A DNA stretch of 64,000 nt from Schizophyllum amplum (taxonomy: Eukaryota > Basidiomycota > Agaricomycetes > Agaricales > Schizophyllaceae), in assembly GCA_007026445.1 (NCBI GenBank), contig VDMD01000032.1, positions 124,001 to 188,000 on the forward strand. Reading direction: 5' to 3'. Position numbers and translations under genes: made by a program. Below, in pieces: positions 1 through 10,690 of this stretch. Every line of letters begins with the position of its first letter. The first letter of the stretch is position 1. The notes below the pieces were generated by a model, which saw nothing but the letters and a program-made list of their open reading frames with translations, was not told the origin of the DNA and did not search any database.

Positions 1-903
1 GCCTTCGGGCCCCACCACGTCATCTGCGCCGGCTGCAACAAGCGCATTGCGACGGAGCATCGGAAGGATTGGGGCAACGCCGTCCTGGCGGACAGGCATA
101 CCCACCAGCGATGCGACTGGACGAGGAGCTGGCTGAACCCGGACGCGTACGAGAACCCGAAGCCAATGCCGACTGCGGAGGAGCGGGCGGCGCATGCGGC
201 GGGGCGGCAGGCGTCGTGGGAGAGGGCTGTGAGTGTTTTGGTTTCTTGAGGTGGGGTGAGGGTGAGGGATGCTGACGTCCGCGTAGCAGGAGTGGATGAA
301 CCACAACGACTCGCGCTCGGTCGGATGCCAATGCGAGGCGGTCGGGCATGCCGAGGAGCGCGTCCGCAACACGAGGGCCCGCCCTTGCGGCAAGTCGGTG
401 CTGATTGAGAAGGTCAAGACGGTCGAGGAGACTGAGAAGGTAGAGGAGTCCGACGTCGAGGAGGCTGAGGAGGCGATGGAGGAGGTCGAGGAGCAGGTCG
501 ACGAGATCGAGGACGTCGACACACCCTCTCTCTTGTCTTCTAGGCAGGCCTCGATGGGTGGCACGATCGACGACGCCGACGAAATCCCAGAGACCCCGCA
601 GGTGAGTTGATGGGTCGCGTTAAGTCTACTGCCTCCGATGTTGACGTATCTTCAGATGGAGCCGTCAATGTTCGACGCAGAGTTTGCGGCCCATGTGAGA
701 AGCGAGAGGTACCGGTCTCTCGAAGCGAGCGGGGCCGCCAGTGAGGTCGAGAACCGCCCGACGGGCCCGCGCTTCGGTGGTAAGTCTGCCTTGTTCGTCA
801 GTATGAGCAGTGACTTATCAGACTTGTAGAAGGGAAGATCTACCGTGGTTACTATGTCCCGGCGCCCGAGGACGAAGAGGACGACGCCGCCGACGACGCT
901 TAG
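1..903 (+). CDS. Zinc-finger protein, copy A, 3' exons (5' end outside window)
   Basis: Exons are 1-228, 290-601, 656-779 and 830-903, with GT-AG introns of 50-61 nt. All phases are consistent, giving the last 245 residues. The first exon carries CxxC (residues 9-12 of the visible part), then His and Cys about 20 and 25 residues further on, a likely zinc knuckle. The second exon encodes a Cys-His stretch and a Glu/Val-rich acidic repeat. The last exon is acidic. It is homologous to the complete gene at 55,620-58,051. The function is unknown; nucleic-acid or protein binding is inferred only from the Cys/His motif and basic flanks of the full-length copy. Confidence 0.75.
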
Positions 904-1480
904 AGCGCGACGAGGACGCGCGATGCGTTCGTCATGACTGACTTTTGTTTCTATTCGCTCTCTGTACTTCGAGTTTGTGAATCATAGGCTTACTCTGGTG
1001 AATCTGAACATGCATGAGCGCTGAACACTGAATAACTGTTGGATTCCTGGACCTGATGGCGGTTCAGGCGAAGGTGCGAATGTCGATCGGGCTTCTTGTT
1101 CTCTACCATCATGATCTACTGAGTCTGCTCCTCGCCTATTGTTTCTTTCTCAGCTTCCAACGACATTCGTACCATCTTGGGTATCCGTAATGAACATACT
1201 TCTCCCCTTTGATGTGCATTCCATGCCAAATCCGATGGAGACGTCGTTTCTTCAAACCAGGTACCTGGATCTCCAACTTCATTTTGAAGCATCACTTCTG
1301 TTGTTTACTGAGCACTGGAGGTCGACAATGTACGTAGCAACTTCATCTACATCTGCGCCGGCTGACACGAACTCGCAGATGTCAAGTCCATGTCCCTGGA
1401 CGACCTCTCCCAGGTCGTCTGAGTCTCACAAGACCTCCTCCTCCTCCGTCTACTCATATCGCTCTCCTGCCATACGATCT
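904..1480. other. 3' flank of zinc-finger copy A
   Basis: This stretch is shared by all three array copies (12,323-12,898 and 23,729-24,290) but not by the gene at 55.6 kb, whose downstream neighbour is a MITE. Short open frames occur, but none is supported. It probably contains 3' UTR and former intergenic sequence. Similarity among the copies stops near 1,480, which I take as the approximate left limit of the composite element. Confidence 0.5.
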
Positions 1481-1833
1481 CGACATTCTCCCTTTGATCG
1501 CCGTCTTTCCGTCCTCTAGGCGATCCTGGTCCCCGCTGGCCGCAACGCGTGGCGCCGCCGCGTGCGCGTTCCACTGCACGCCGTCGCGATTCGCCTGCAC
1601 GGACGGACCTGCGACACGGCATACAACAGCGAGGCGAGGGAGGGCGAGACTTTTGTGTGCACACGACAATGCGAACATGGAGGCCGCGAGAGCTATTGAG
1701 GGTCTCGTAGGCAATACGAGGGTTTGCTGTGATAGACATGACTGCGATGCAATACAGAGTTTCTTTGCACGTCCCCTCCTCCTCCTTCGAGTACCCCCCT
1801 CCCCCGCACGCCGCACGTCCCTTTCGTACGTCG

Positions 1834-1990
1834 CATGTCCGCTCCCCCCTCCCCCTTCGAGTCTGCCCCCCCCTCCCCCTTCGAGTCTGCCCCCCCCTCC
1901 CCCTTCGAGTCTGCCCCCCCTCCCCCTTCGAGTCTGCCCCCCCTCCCCCTTCGAGTCTGCCCCCCCTCCCCCTTCGAATCTGCCCTCCTC
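1834..1990. repeat. C-rich minisatellite
   Basis: About six tandem copies of a 22-23 bp unit, CCCCCTCCCCCTTCGAGTCTG with variable C-run length. The matching tract in copy II is 13,256-13,400 and has a different length. Copy III carries only a degenerate, less C-rich counterpart near 35,750-35,860. The long open frames across this tract on both strands are by-products of its composition. Confidence 0.9.
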
Positions 1991-2519
1991 CCTCCCCCCG
2001 TACACCACATGTCCCTTTCGTACGTCCTTCGCACATCACAACTCCCCTCCGCGTGTCGCGCAACTCCTTTCGCCCATCGCAACTCCCCCTCCCCACAGCG
2101 CGTCCCAGAGTAATCGTGTAAAACATATTCATCATACGATATTTTGCTACATGAAATGTATACTTACATGATCTACGTGCTTCGACGGCCGCCGGCCTCG
2201 CCCCCCCCCTCTCCCGACGTCGCCCCCCTTCGCCCGACCTCGCTCCCTCAATCTTCTCGCAACGGGGACGCCAAAGTCGTACCCCCTCCCCTCGCCCCTC
2301 GCATGATCGCCCCCCGACGTGCAACGAGGATCAGTGCTTGAGCGAAAGGCTCAGTTCTCAAGCGAAAGGCTCTTCAGGAAGTCAGTCAGCGCTGCTGCCA
2401 ATAAGAGGGACGTGCAACCGACTTACTCATGGCGCAAATTCTCAGGGCTTGTTGCGCGTGAGACGGCGATGAGGTCACCCACGGGACGTTGCATACCGGC
2501 CTCGAGAACGCCAGCGTAA

Positions 2520-3354
2520 TCTAAGAAGAAAAAAGCGTCGGCATGATAGTCAATAAGAGTAGAATGCGCTCATGGGGAATAAAAGGGGGGATGGGGTAGC
2601 CGCACAGTATCTACGAACATTGAGAACTGAGTACCGGCCTCCAGAATGCAACGTACCGGTAGCGTGCTCCTATGTCGACGACTGGGTTGGGAGTGACAGT
2701 GAAGGGACGACAGCGACGGTGTACTAGCATCCACGCCGGGGCGTTGAATACCAGCCTCCGATATGCAAAGTTGATCTAAAAATGAAGCGCGTCAGCGCAA
2801 CGGCCGAGGTGATGCAATGAATTTGACCTACTTACCGACAGCTGGACCTCCTCAGTCGATGAATCGGCTGGGTGGTAGGAGCGACAGAGAAGGGGCGACG
2901 GTGACCGACAAGGGGCGACGATGACGGGCGAGGGGCGAGGGTGACGGGTAACATCCACGGGACGTTGAGTACCGTCCCTGGGAACGCGGAGATGATCTAG
3001 AAGACAAGAGTGTCAGCACAGTGGTCGAGAAGAACATAATGCAATCAACTGACCGATAACTTGAGATCATAAGTTGACGACTGGTGGGAGTGACAGGGGA
3101 GGGACGATACGGACAGTGAATATCGGCCTCGAGAACGTCGGGGTAATCTAGACCACAACCGAAGCGTCAGCACAATGGTCCAGAACAACATAACACAATC
3201 AACTTACCGATAGCGTGAACTCCCAAGTTGACGCACTGCGTGTTGGGAGTGACAGGGGAGATGTGACGCCGAGCACCGAATCCGTGAATGCATAGGTCGT
3301 CTGGAACAGAAGGCAGTCAGTACGACGACCAAGGTATGTGCAACGTGATGCTCA
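2520..3354 (-). other. Tandem exon-intron module array (minus strand), copy I
   Basis: Read on minus, at least five introns recur: about 3,354-3,300, 3,208-3,149, 3,053-2,997, 2,835-2,776 and 2,572-2,520. Most begin GTAAGTTGATTG or close variants and carry a shared 3' part, GACC-x2-x-GTGCTGACG followed by a T/C-rich tract and TAG, where CTGAC looks like the branch site. The exons between them (91, 95 and 161 nt) also resemble one another. Several encode G-T-Q-R-P-V-D-[VI]-T-R followed by a Pro/Ser/Arg-rich stretch and T-E-E. Both exon and intron are repeated, so the array arose by duplication of the pair. No product is recognised. Confidence 0.6.
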
Positions 3355-3814
3355 CCGACAGGCTTGACGAGCGACGACACGCTGGTGTTTGCAAAGTTGA
3401 TGTGCGGTGAGGACCGATGCGAGGGGGCAGCCGCGATGCGAAGACGACGTAGACGAAGAGGGGACGAGCCTATACTCCACGACAAGGATGCGTGCTTGAG
3501 CTCGACGACGGCGGGGCAGAGAAGGGCTGAAATAAGCGGTCAGAAAATTGAAAAGTAAAAATTAGGGACTCACGACGCACCCGAGTCCAGGGACGAACAC
3601 ATACATGGTGTCTATCAACGTGGAGGGATCCATCCATCGACAAACCCAACGACGAGTAATGTCTTGCCGACCCCCAGCGACGAGTGCTCAGCGACGAGCC
3701 TGGATGTCCCGCCGACGGCGAGGGCGTTGGAGAAAGCGCATGGCGAGCTTGAAGACTTCTGTAAAAAGAACAAAGATAAGCCAGTACCTGCTGACTAGGG
3801 AAGCAATTGAACTC

Positions 3815-4052
3815 ACGAGGGGGGTCGTAGTCGAGGAACTCGACGAGCTCGAGAGCGTCCACGTCGTCCCGGGGGAAGTCTGACGACGATGAGAAGGCGA
3901 CGGTGACGACGGGAAGGCGGCGGCGATGACAGGAAGGCGGCGGCGATGACGATGGCAACGGCGGCGAGGGCAACAACGACGGCGATGGCGCCCACGGCGG
4001 CGGGGGAAAGACGACGAGGGGGAAAGCAGGAGCGCTGCCCCATCCACCCCAT
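3815..4052 (-). pseudogene. Hydrophobic-helix exon, frameshifted in copy I
   Basis: The same exon is open in copy II (15,223-15,457). Here one extra base in a C/G run near 3,870 breaks the frame between the hydrophobic segment and the downstream D-D-V-D-A-L-E-L-V-E-F-L-D-Y motif. Given how alike copies I and II are, a homopolymer sequencing error is as likely as a real mutation. The donor GTGAGTTCAATTGC follows the exon. Confidence 0.4.
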
Positions 4053-4109
4053 CTCCCCCGACCCTTATACCCCGCGCGAACAAGCTTTCCAACCTCCTTG
4101 AAACGCACG

Positions 4110-4650
4110 TCAACCGGCGACCGAGCAATTGCCGTGAGCGCGACCGAACAGCGCCCCGGAAATCGGGGGTCGAATTTGACTTACGAGAGGGCGGAAGGTT
4201 CGGTGGCGCGCGTTCAGGAGGTTGGTTTTCGAACATTGAATGCGTACATAGCTGCAGCTCGCCGTCGTCGACGCGTGTCCGTCGAGCGCGGGGATCTCCG
4301 CGGAGAAGGGCTCGCGCCATGGCAGGTAGAGCTTCGCGTCAAGCCCCCTCTCGTGAAGTTCGAGTCGTTCTGCAATGTCCTGGGGGAGTTCCGCGTTCCG
4401 GATAGCTTCAGAAACAATACAATCACGCACCCTCAAATCGTATCTGACGCGTCCCGCAGCCGAGAACCCCGCAAAAGCGACGCAGGAAAATAGAGATGAA
4501 CGTTCAAAACAACAACGTAAGGCCATTCCCCATCGGGAAACCGTTGTTGTTGAACAAGGCGGCGCCGTCGAATGCGCCTCCGGAGTGTCTTTCTTCGCCA
4601 CGCTCGGTCTCGCCTCTGATAAGAATGTTATGGGGGACCTCGGGGACACG
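4110..4650 (-). pseudogene. Conserved minus-strand ORF of the element, broken in copy I
   Basis: This corresponds to the continuous frame at 15,515-16,057 in copy II. The C-terminal part, including A-E-L-P-x2-I-A-E-R-L-E and D-A-K-L-Y-L-P, is intact here. An additional A in an A-run near 4,510 shifts the N-terminal part out of frame. The product is unrecognised. Confidence 0.3.
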
Positions 4651-4959
4651 CATCTCCGCCGTGTCCAGGCGAAGTTAGAGTTCCCTGCGCTCTGTGAGTC
4701 GCTGTGGATGAACAGGGAGATGAAAACGAACATGGTGAAGCTGCGAGGGCAGCGTAGCGCCCCTCGTGTCGCGTCGGCGTTACGGGGACCCGAGTATGCT
4801 AGCGCTAGACTATCCGAGCAAGCGGCGAGCGCGGAAATGGACGACAGTAAGGTGGAAGGTTCGGGGCTCGACAGCGTGTATGCGCGATGGCGTGGGCGTG
4901 CGGCCGTCGGCGGTCGGCGCAAGATCGTCCGCGTACTCAAACCCCCTGGATAATTCATT

Positions 4960-7380
4960 AGTGTTTCAGGCAGATCCAGCGGTGGAGGAATGAGAGTGCG
5001 ACGACGAGGGGAACGACGAGGAGGGGGTGGCGCACTGTGCAGCGTACAGCGCGCGGGCGCGTTCAGACCTTGATATACAGTGTTCTAGGTATTCCATAAG
5101 AATAATGCGGTACAAAAACCCGTCTCCCGACGCGAGATGCGCATGCTAGGAGCGGGGCGAGAACGACGCCACATAATAAAGTGGACGCGCTTCGCGCCAC
5201 GGAGCTCTTTGAGAAGCGCGGAGAGCAGTGTAAGATATCGAGACTAACCCAGATTCATCTATGCAATTGAATTCCGGTGAAGAATATTTTTGGCGGGGAT
5301 GTCAACTTTGGACGGTGAAGACGTCGAGTTGCGCATGCAAACATCCTAGACCTCCCAGAACGATAAGACAGAAGCTTGATCTCGCCCATCGGCGCCACGT
5401 ACCAAAGTTCTGAAGCGAGATGATACCGTACGAGTATTTGCTCGACCCATCGCGGTACTTGGCGAGGGTGCGGTCGCGCTCCGGACGGTAGAGATGCGCG
5501 TTTGGCGCGCGGTGTGAATGTTCCGCGAGTTGCAAAGGATCCAGAATGGTGGCGGCGTTCTAGACTTGGAGATATCTATCAGAGGATGAGCGGAAGCGAA
5601 AAACGTTTTGTCCGAGGCGGCGGAGGCGCGCGATGGGCGAAGGGAACATGGATGATGGGGACAAGTTGAACTTCGGGGAGTCGGACCGGCTGCGACGAAT
5701 CACGATCATTATACATGTTGATCCCGACCGTCATGGGCGACCGCGCGGACAGCGTCCTGGTCAATTCATGTTCTGCTTGCTCAAGGGGAGCTCTCGCTAT
5801 GTCTCTGAGTCTCCAAACCCCACTCCTCCGCTCGTACAATCACTGCAGAGGTCTTCAGTCGATGCGCCGTCGCTCGAGTGGCGCGCGCGCTTGATTTCCG
5901 CCCGAATACCAAGCCCGAGCGCCGTCCTGATCGGCGACGGACACGCAGGCTATCTAGATAACCGTGCCGCCGGGCCCTGATCTACGCGCTGGAGACGTCA
6001 TCTCGCCAGATTTGGTGGCCCTTGTTCAAGTTGAACTTGGAGAGGTGGCGCCGTGCCGCAGCGAGCAATTTGCGCTCTCGCGCGCCGTTATGCAGTCGTG
6101 GCGTGTCTCTCGCGACACCATAGCGGGTACAGCGTAAGTGTTCTCGTGAAATCTGTGGATGACTGCCGCGGACGTGGTGAGTTCAATCATCATAGCTCAA
6201 TGTTGGACTTTGGAGGAATAGAAAGGATGAACACAACGCCGCGTTCACCGTACGACCTCGTGCGAACGATCTATCACCGACGTCAACGTATTCGGCTCGC
6301 GAGATGAAGAGACGACGGAAGGAATGTACGAGGAAGATTCGGAAGAACGGCAGAGTCAGGAGGTTGGAAACGCGAGCGTGAGTGAGCATGTTGAACTTAC
6401 CTTTGTGAGCAAAGTCCAGGTGCGCGGAATCCGGATGCGCCGCCGTCGACTGATGGTGGCGAGGAATGATGCGGGCATAGTGCGAGGATGTCTATCAGAC
6501 TGCGGGAGCGGTTGAAAAGGCCGGGAGATGGAAGATTCGGGGTGACAGGTGAGCGGGTCGGGTGTGGCGCGCAAGTCGTGCGAGGAGAGAGTTCGTATCG
6601 TTTTTCTGGCTTGCGCACAATTTCGTTATCTCTGCTTGGACGAACTGCATTCTCAGGTATCATGGTATATTGTGCTGTGATATGGGAGACGCGACGACGG
6701 CTTGCTGGCACAGCAGAGTATCGTGAACGCTTGCACGCTCACTTCAACATGTTCCAAACTTTTCGCATCGAGACGTGAGCCGATTGCGCGCCCCCGCACA
6801 TCGCTTCCGAGTAGGTAGGCATCTTCCGTAGTATGAAACTCACGGAGAACTTTTCAGGAGGTTGGAAAAGCGTGTGTCCACGCCGCAGAGGGCAAGAACT
6901 CCTGCGCAAAACGAGCGGCCATCGACGAAATGTGGCGGATTCAGAGCTGCGGCCGCGCTATAACTTTCGATGAAGTGCCAGAAGATTGAATGGATCCAAC
7001 AATAACTTTCTGGGGGCGAGGGGAGCGCGCGGGGAGCGTGAGCGAGGGTGGAAGATTCCCATCAAGTTGAACTTCGGCGCCCGGACCGTGCCGCGTCCAT
7101 TGTTCTTCTTGCTCCCGACCTTCCTCAGCTTTCGCGCGACTTTGCTGTCATTCCCAGTTTTGTGTCAGTGCCGACTTCTCTCCATTCTGGGACTCTCTTT
7201 CTGCTCGCGCTGCACGGGAATGGTGAGAAATTTGAACATCTCCGCTGTATCGTGCAGCGGGCGCCTAATCCGCGGCCGAATAGCTGATAACCTCAACACC
7301 ATTGTTGACGATCGGGCGCGGTTGATATGCCACGTACACAGGTAAGTATCTTATTCGGCTCCCTTTACCTCCGATGCTCG
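4960..7380. other. Middle region of element copy I, no assigned gene
   Basis: No gene could be assigned. Short signals recur. TCAGGAGGTTGG directly follows acceptor-like TTCAG/GTCAG at about 4,214, 6,355 and 6,853. AAGTTGAACTT or close variants occur near 5,668, 6,030, 6,390 and 7,064. A 77-codon minus-strand frame at 5,302-5,535 is conserved without indels in copy III (39,303-39,536), but the DNA there is also highly similar, so this is weak coding evidence. The region may contain exons of transcripts that run through the whole element. Confidence 0.35.
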
Positions 7381-7388
7381 TATATATA
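7381..7388 (+). promoter_or_regulatory. TATA box of plus-strand unit, copy I
   Basis: TATATATA lies 37 bp before the ATG at 7,425 and is followed by a C/T-rich leader with CAACCATC before the ATG, a plausible fungal start context. The box and leader are conserved in copy II (18,785) and in diverged copy III (41,367). The first exon (ATG to about 7,520, donor GTACGTAG) is Pro/Asp-rich. It is not well conserved in copy III, where the frame closes after about 31 codons. Confidence 0.5.
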
Positions 7389-7871
7389 CCGCTCCGCAGC
7401 GAACTGCCCTCTTTTTCAACCATCATGCCCCCTTCCTCCCCGACCCGCCAAGATGTCGATCTCGTCCTCCCGCTGCCGCCGCCGACCACGCCCGGCGACG
7501 ACACTTGTAGGAACATCTTGGTACGTAGAGCCTGAGATACGCTCCCTCTTCGTTGACTGACATATTCCCAGGTTGTGCTCGACATCGCGGGCGGTAGCGA
7601 CGTGTGAGTCGCCGCTATGTTAGTCGTGGTCATGGTACGTTGCAGACTTCTCGTCGTGTACTGGGCTAACTCCTGCGCAGCTGGTCCTTCCTCATGCCGT
7701 GTCGGCGAAGACGTCGGCAACATCGACAATGTCCTCATGATACGCGCGGCGTAGAGTGCCCGTCACTTAGCGTCCTTCTCCTATGGATATGCTGACAGTC
7801 GTCTTCGCGACGCTGAGTATTCGGGGTTGATTTTGATGAGTTTCTCGCTGCGGTCCTGTCCTCTCAGCGAC

Positions 7872-8545
7872 TCATCCATGGTACAAGACTCGAACGTGGA
7901 GGCGGCTCTTCGATGTCTGGGGGCGGGTGTGGACGGACGCGCGGCCGCAGGCCGCGCTCATGGGGACGGCGCGCAGCGCCGCCGAATGATGTGGCATCAC
8001 CTTGTACTTTGGTGAGTTTTTATTTGTTCGCGCGATTGAATTTTCATTGATGTTTCGACCAGGACGCGCGCGGGAGGTCGCGGCGGTGCGGTCTTACCGC
8101 CCGTCGCCTTGGCGGGGGCGCTAGGGCGCGAGATGAGGGGGGCGTACGCGCGGCCGAAGGCCGCGCGTAGGGGCGGCGCGCAGCGCCGCCATTCTTCTTA
8201 GTGAGTTTCCCTTCGTTCGCGCCATGTCTTTTACTTGTTTTTTGTCATGATTCAGGTGCAGGGTCTCGGTGACGGGACGCGAGGTCGCGCCCGCCGCCGG
8301 ACATGGGATGAGGGAGACGCGCGCGCGGCCAAAGGCCGCGCATCGAGGCGGCGCGCAGCGCCGCCATAATTCTCGTGAGTGTCCTCAAATTGCAGTTCCT
8401 GTTTCTCACTGACGTTATGGCTAGGCCTTGGGTGTACGGGTCTCGGCGATGAAGCGGGAGGTCGCGATTCCGCGGGCGAGGGGCAGACCGCGCGGCCGAA
8501 GGCCGCGCAGACGGGCGGCGCGTAGCGCCGCCATTCTATTGGCGT
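7872..8545 (+). other. GC-hairpin exon module array, copy I
   Basis: Four modules each contain two perfect short hairpins: GCGCGGCC-loop-GGCCGCGC with loops GCA, GAA, AAA and GAA, and GGCGGCGC (shortened in the first module)-GCA/GTA-GCGCCGCC. They lie near 7,939/7,968, 8,149/8,173, 8,324/8,350 and 8,490/8,513. Introns separate them: 8,012-8,062, 8,201-8,255 and 8,375-8,424, all starting GTGAGT and ending AG with pyrimidine-rich 3' parts. The stems are unchanged while the loop bases vary. Copy II has the same set at about 19,276-19,949. In spliced RNA these would be strings of stable stem-loops. The coding alternative is an Arg/Ala/Gly-rich peptide. Confidence 0.6.
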
Positions 8546-8769
8546 CTTCGGTCAGTCATTCTCATCGAACTCTGTTGAGCCACTTTGCTGAATTTTTACG
8601 TAGTGTCGCGCGCCAATGCCATCGTGACCGGTGCTTCGAGGATGTTGCAAGCCAGCTGTGCATAGACGAGGTCGTGTTCGGTGCGTCCTGCACATCGTGA
8701 CTTGTCCTTCACTGCTGACCCTTATGTAGACGCTTTCGTCGTCAAGAGTGCCGTCGAAGGCGCGCTACA

Positions 8770-9560
8770 CCACGATGAGTATACAGATCGTCGTCCGGCG
8801 AGCGAGGTGCGTGATTTATCTCGCCGTAGAAGACATTGCTGATAGCTCACTAGGCGATGAGTATATGTATTGACTTCCCGCGAGAGACGTGATCGGCTCC
8901 CCCACGTCGTCGGAGACTCGACGCTGCCTATATCATTCCCTCAAGACGAATCTTACACCCTCGAGACAGACTCCCCACCCTTGCTCGTCGCGCTCGCTAC
9001 CGTCAGGCGTTTTCCATTGCCGTCTCGCGATCAGGACGCCTAGTCGATGAGTATATGTATCGCCGTCCGACGAGCAGAGTGAGTCATACCTTTGCGTGCT
9101 TCGTATGTTGCTCACTTTGCGCACAGCTACAATCCTTCAACGGGGATCAGTCCTCCCTCGCTCAGGCGATGAGTATACGTATCTCCGTCCGCCGAGCAAC
9201 GTGCCCTCGCCCGTAGGACGTGTCGACGCCATCAAGGCAGTCTTACGCCCTCAACACCCTCGACATTGTCAAGACGCGCCCACCGTCTCCGCGACGCCCT
9301 ATGCTTGATGATACCTCCGCTGCGACGGTGCAGGCGATGAGTATATAGATTGCCGTCCACCGAGCAGAGTCATGATGAGTGCTTAGTCGTTGGTTGAGCT
9401 TGAGCTGACAGGTCTTGTAGGTCCCTAGTCATTGTCCTATGTGTCTCGCAGGCCACGGAAGCTCACCAGGCCGCTCGGGAACGCCTACACCCTTCGTCTG
9501 CGCCCTCGCCAAGTGACGAAGCAACGTATCGCCGTCCGGCGAGCAGGATTCGCACCCCGC
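8770..9560 (+). other. Short repeated-exon array (D-E-Y-x-x-R-R-P-A-S), copy I
   Basis: Six copies of a ~35-nt segment resembling GCGATGAGTATATGTATCG followed by CCGTCCGGCGAGCA start near 8,773, 8,854, 9,042, 9,165, 9,335 and 9,520. One frame reads D-E-Y-[TMI]-[YD]-R-R-P-[AT]-S. Several copies follow an AG acceptor and end at a GTGAGT/GTGCGT donor; clear introns are 8,807-8,853 and 9,077-9,126. Copy II carries the same set at 20,174-20,964 and copy III has diverged equivalents at 42,750-43,490, where the peptide is partly retained. The product is unknown. Confidence 0.55.
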
Positions 9561-10483
9561 ATTGGTACTTGTGAGTAGGATTTACACTTGATTTGTACTG
9601 CTGACGTTTGCAAGGTCGATATTCGTCGTCGGGAAGGGACTGCGGGAACGAGCTCGCGAGTTCGGGGGACAGCCGTCCGGTCGCTTGGCGCGGACATGTT
9701 CGGGGACCGTCTAGCCCTCGGTCTCGGTAGCATTGCAGTTAGAGTAGAACACCTCTGTATAGCTGTTGAGTAGAACAGTGAATACAGCAATTCGAAGATA
9801 TACAATGCCTTGAATAAATATGATGACTTGAAGAAATACAATGCGAGAATACAATGGTTTGAAAGAATAATTCAAAGTTGAACTTGTTGAACATGCGTGA
9901 CTGTGGGAGGCTTGGCGCGGCGTTGACGGGGCGCGGGGACTCGGGCATGAAAGGCACAGGCGGCGTTGTATTCGGCACAAGTGACGGACTCGCAAAGCGA
10001 GGCGTCGCTCTTGCACAGAAGGGGCCTGCCTCTCGCACAGAACGACCGCCGCTGGTCGTCCGAGTGCGTACGCGCTTTCGCGATGTCGATAGCTCAGGAA
10101 ACAAGGCGAGCGCAGCAAGGACGAACGATGCGTATTCGGGGATGAACAATGAAAGGAACAATGGAACACAGTTGAATTCAACTACCTACGACTAACTACG
10201 TGAGCTAATCGCGCCACCGCGTCCCTTGTTCCCTACAAACCCCCACGCGAGCCCTCCCTCCCGCACCGAGCGACTGACCCTCGTCGTCCGAGTGCGCACC
10301 CCCTTTCGCGGCGTCGATAGCTGCAAAGACGCGGTGAATGCAGTGGGGACAAAGACCACGTACCCGCGCATACTCGGCTGCCCTTCACACAAACTCGCGC
10401 TATCCCTTGAGACGCGGGCACCCTCGCAGTCCCGGACTCGTCGCGAGCGAGTACGAGGCGCCGCGGACCTTGGCGCGAGGGCG

Positions 10484-10491
10484 TATATAAG
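10484..10491 (+). promoter_or_regulatory. Outward-facing TATA box at right end of element, copy I
   Basis: TATATAAG in GGGCGTATATAAGCCCTCC, followed by a long C/T-rich stretch. It is conserved at 21,888 and 44,440. Transcription from it would run 320 bp to the element's right end and then into the neighbouring sequence. In the array this is the zinc-finger gene in sense orientation. Confidence 0.55.
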
Positions 10492-10589
10492 CCCTCCCAG
10501 CTCGCCCTTTCCTTCACCATTCCTCCCCCCCTCTCGCCTTGCCGCTGGTCGCCGTCGTCCTGCTCGCCGTCACCTCGTACACCGGAGTT

Positions 10590-10667
10590 ATGCTGGGGGA
10601 GATCATGTCGGTCGGGGTTATGCTTGTCGAGGTCATGCTGGTGGTATGCTGGAGGATCAGTAGTTAG
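10590..10667 (+). CDS. Small hydrophobic ORF after the outward TATA box, copy I
   Basis: A 25-codon ORF made of M-L/S-V-G-V-like repeats. The copy III counterpart at 44,561-44,659 has 32 codons and a clearer M-L-V-G-A/V pentapeptide repeat, produced by a 15-bp tandem DNA repeat. The upstream frame without ATG is also hydrophobic (L-A-L-P-L-V-A-V-V-L-L-A-V). It could encode a tiny membrane peptide, act as an upstream ORF, or be a chance product of the repeat. Confidence 0.25.
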   Translation: MLGEIMSVGVMLVEVMLVVCWRISS

Positions 10668-10690
10668 TAGTCTCTTCGTCGCCGTGGCAC

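Noticed and set aside
1454..2324. Long overlapping open frames on both strands (up to 325 codons)
   Set aside because: They are produced by the C-rich minisatellite, which lacks stops in several frames; length changes between copies I and II shift all of them.
4064..4070. Minus-strand GTATAAG as promoter of the hydrophobic-helix ORF
   Set aside because: Only 12 bp from the ATG at 4,052, too close for a transcript starting about 30 bp downstream to include that ATG.
8770..9560. CRISPR-like regular repeats
   Set aside because: Eukaryotic context, repeats imperfect, spacers of irregular length (about 45-190 bp) with splice signals.
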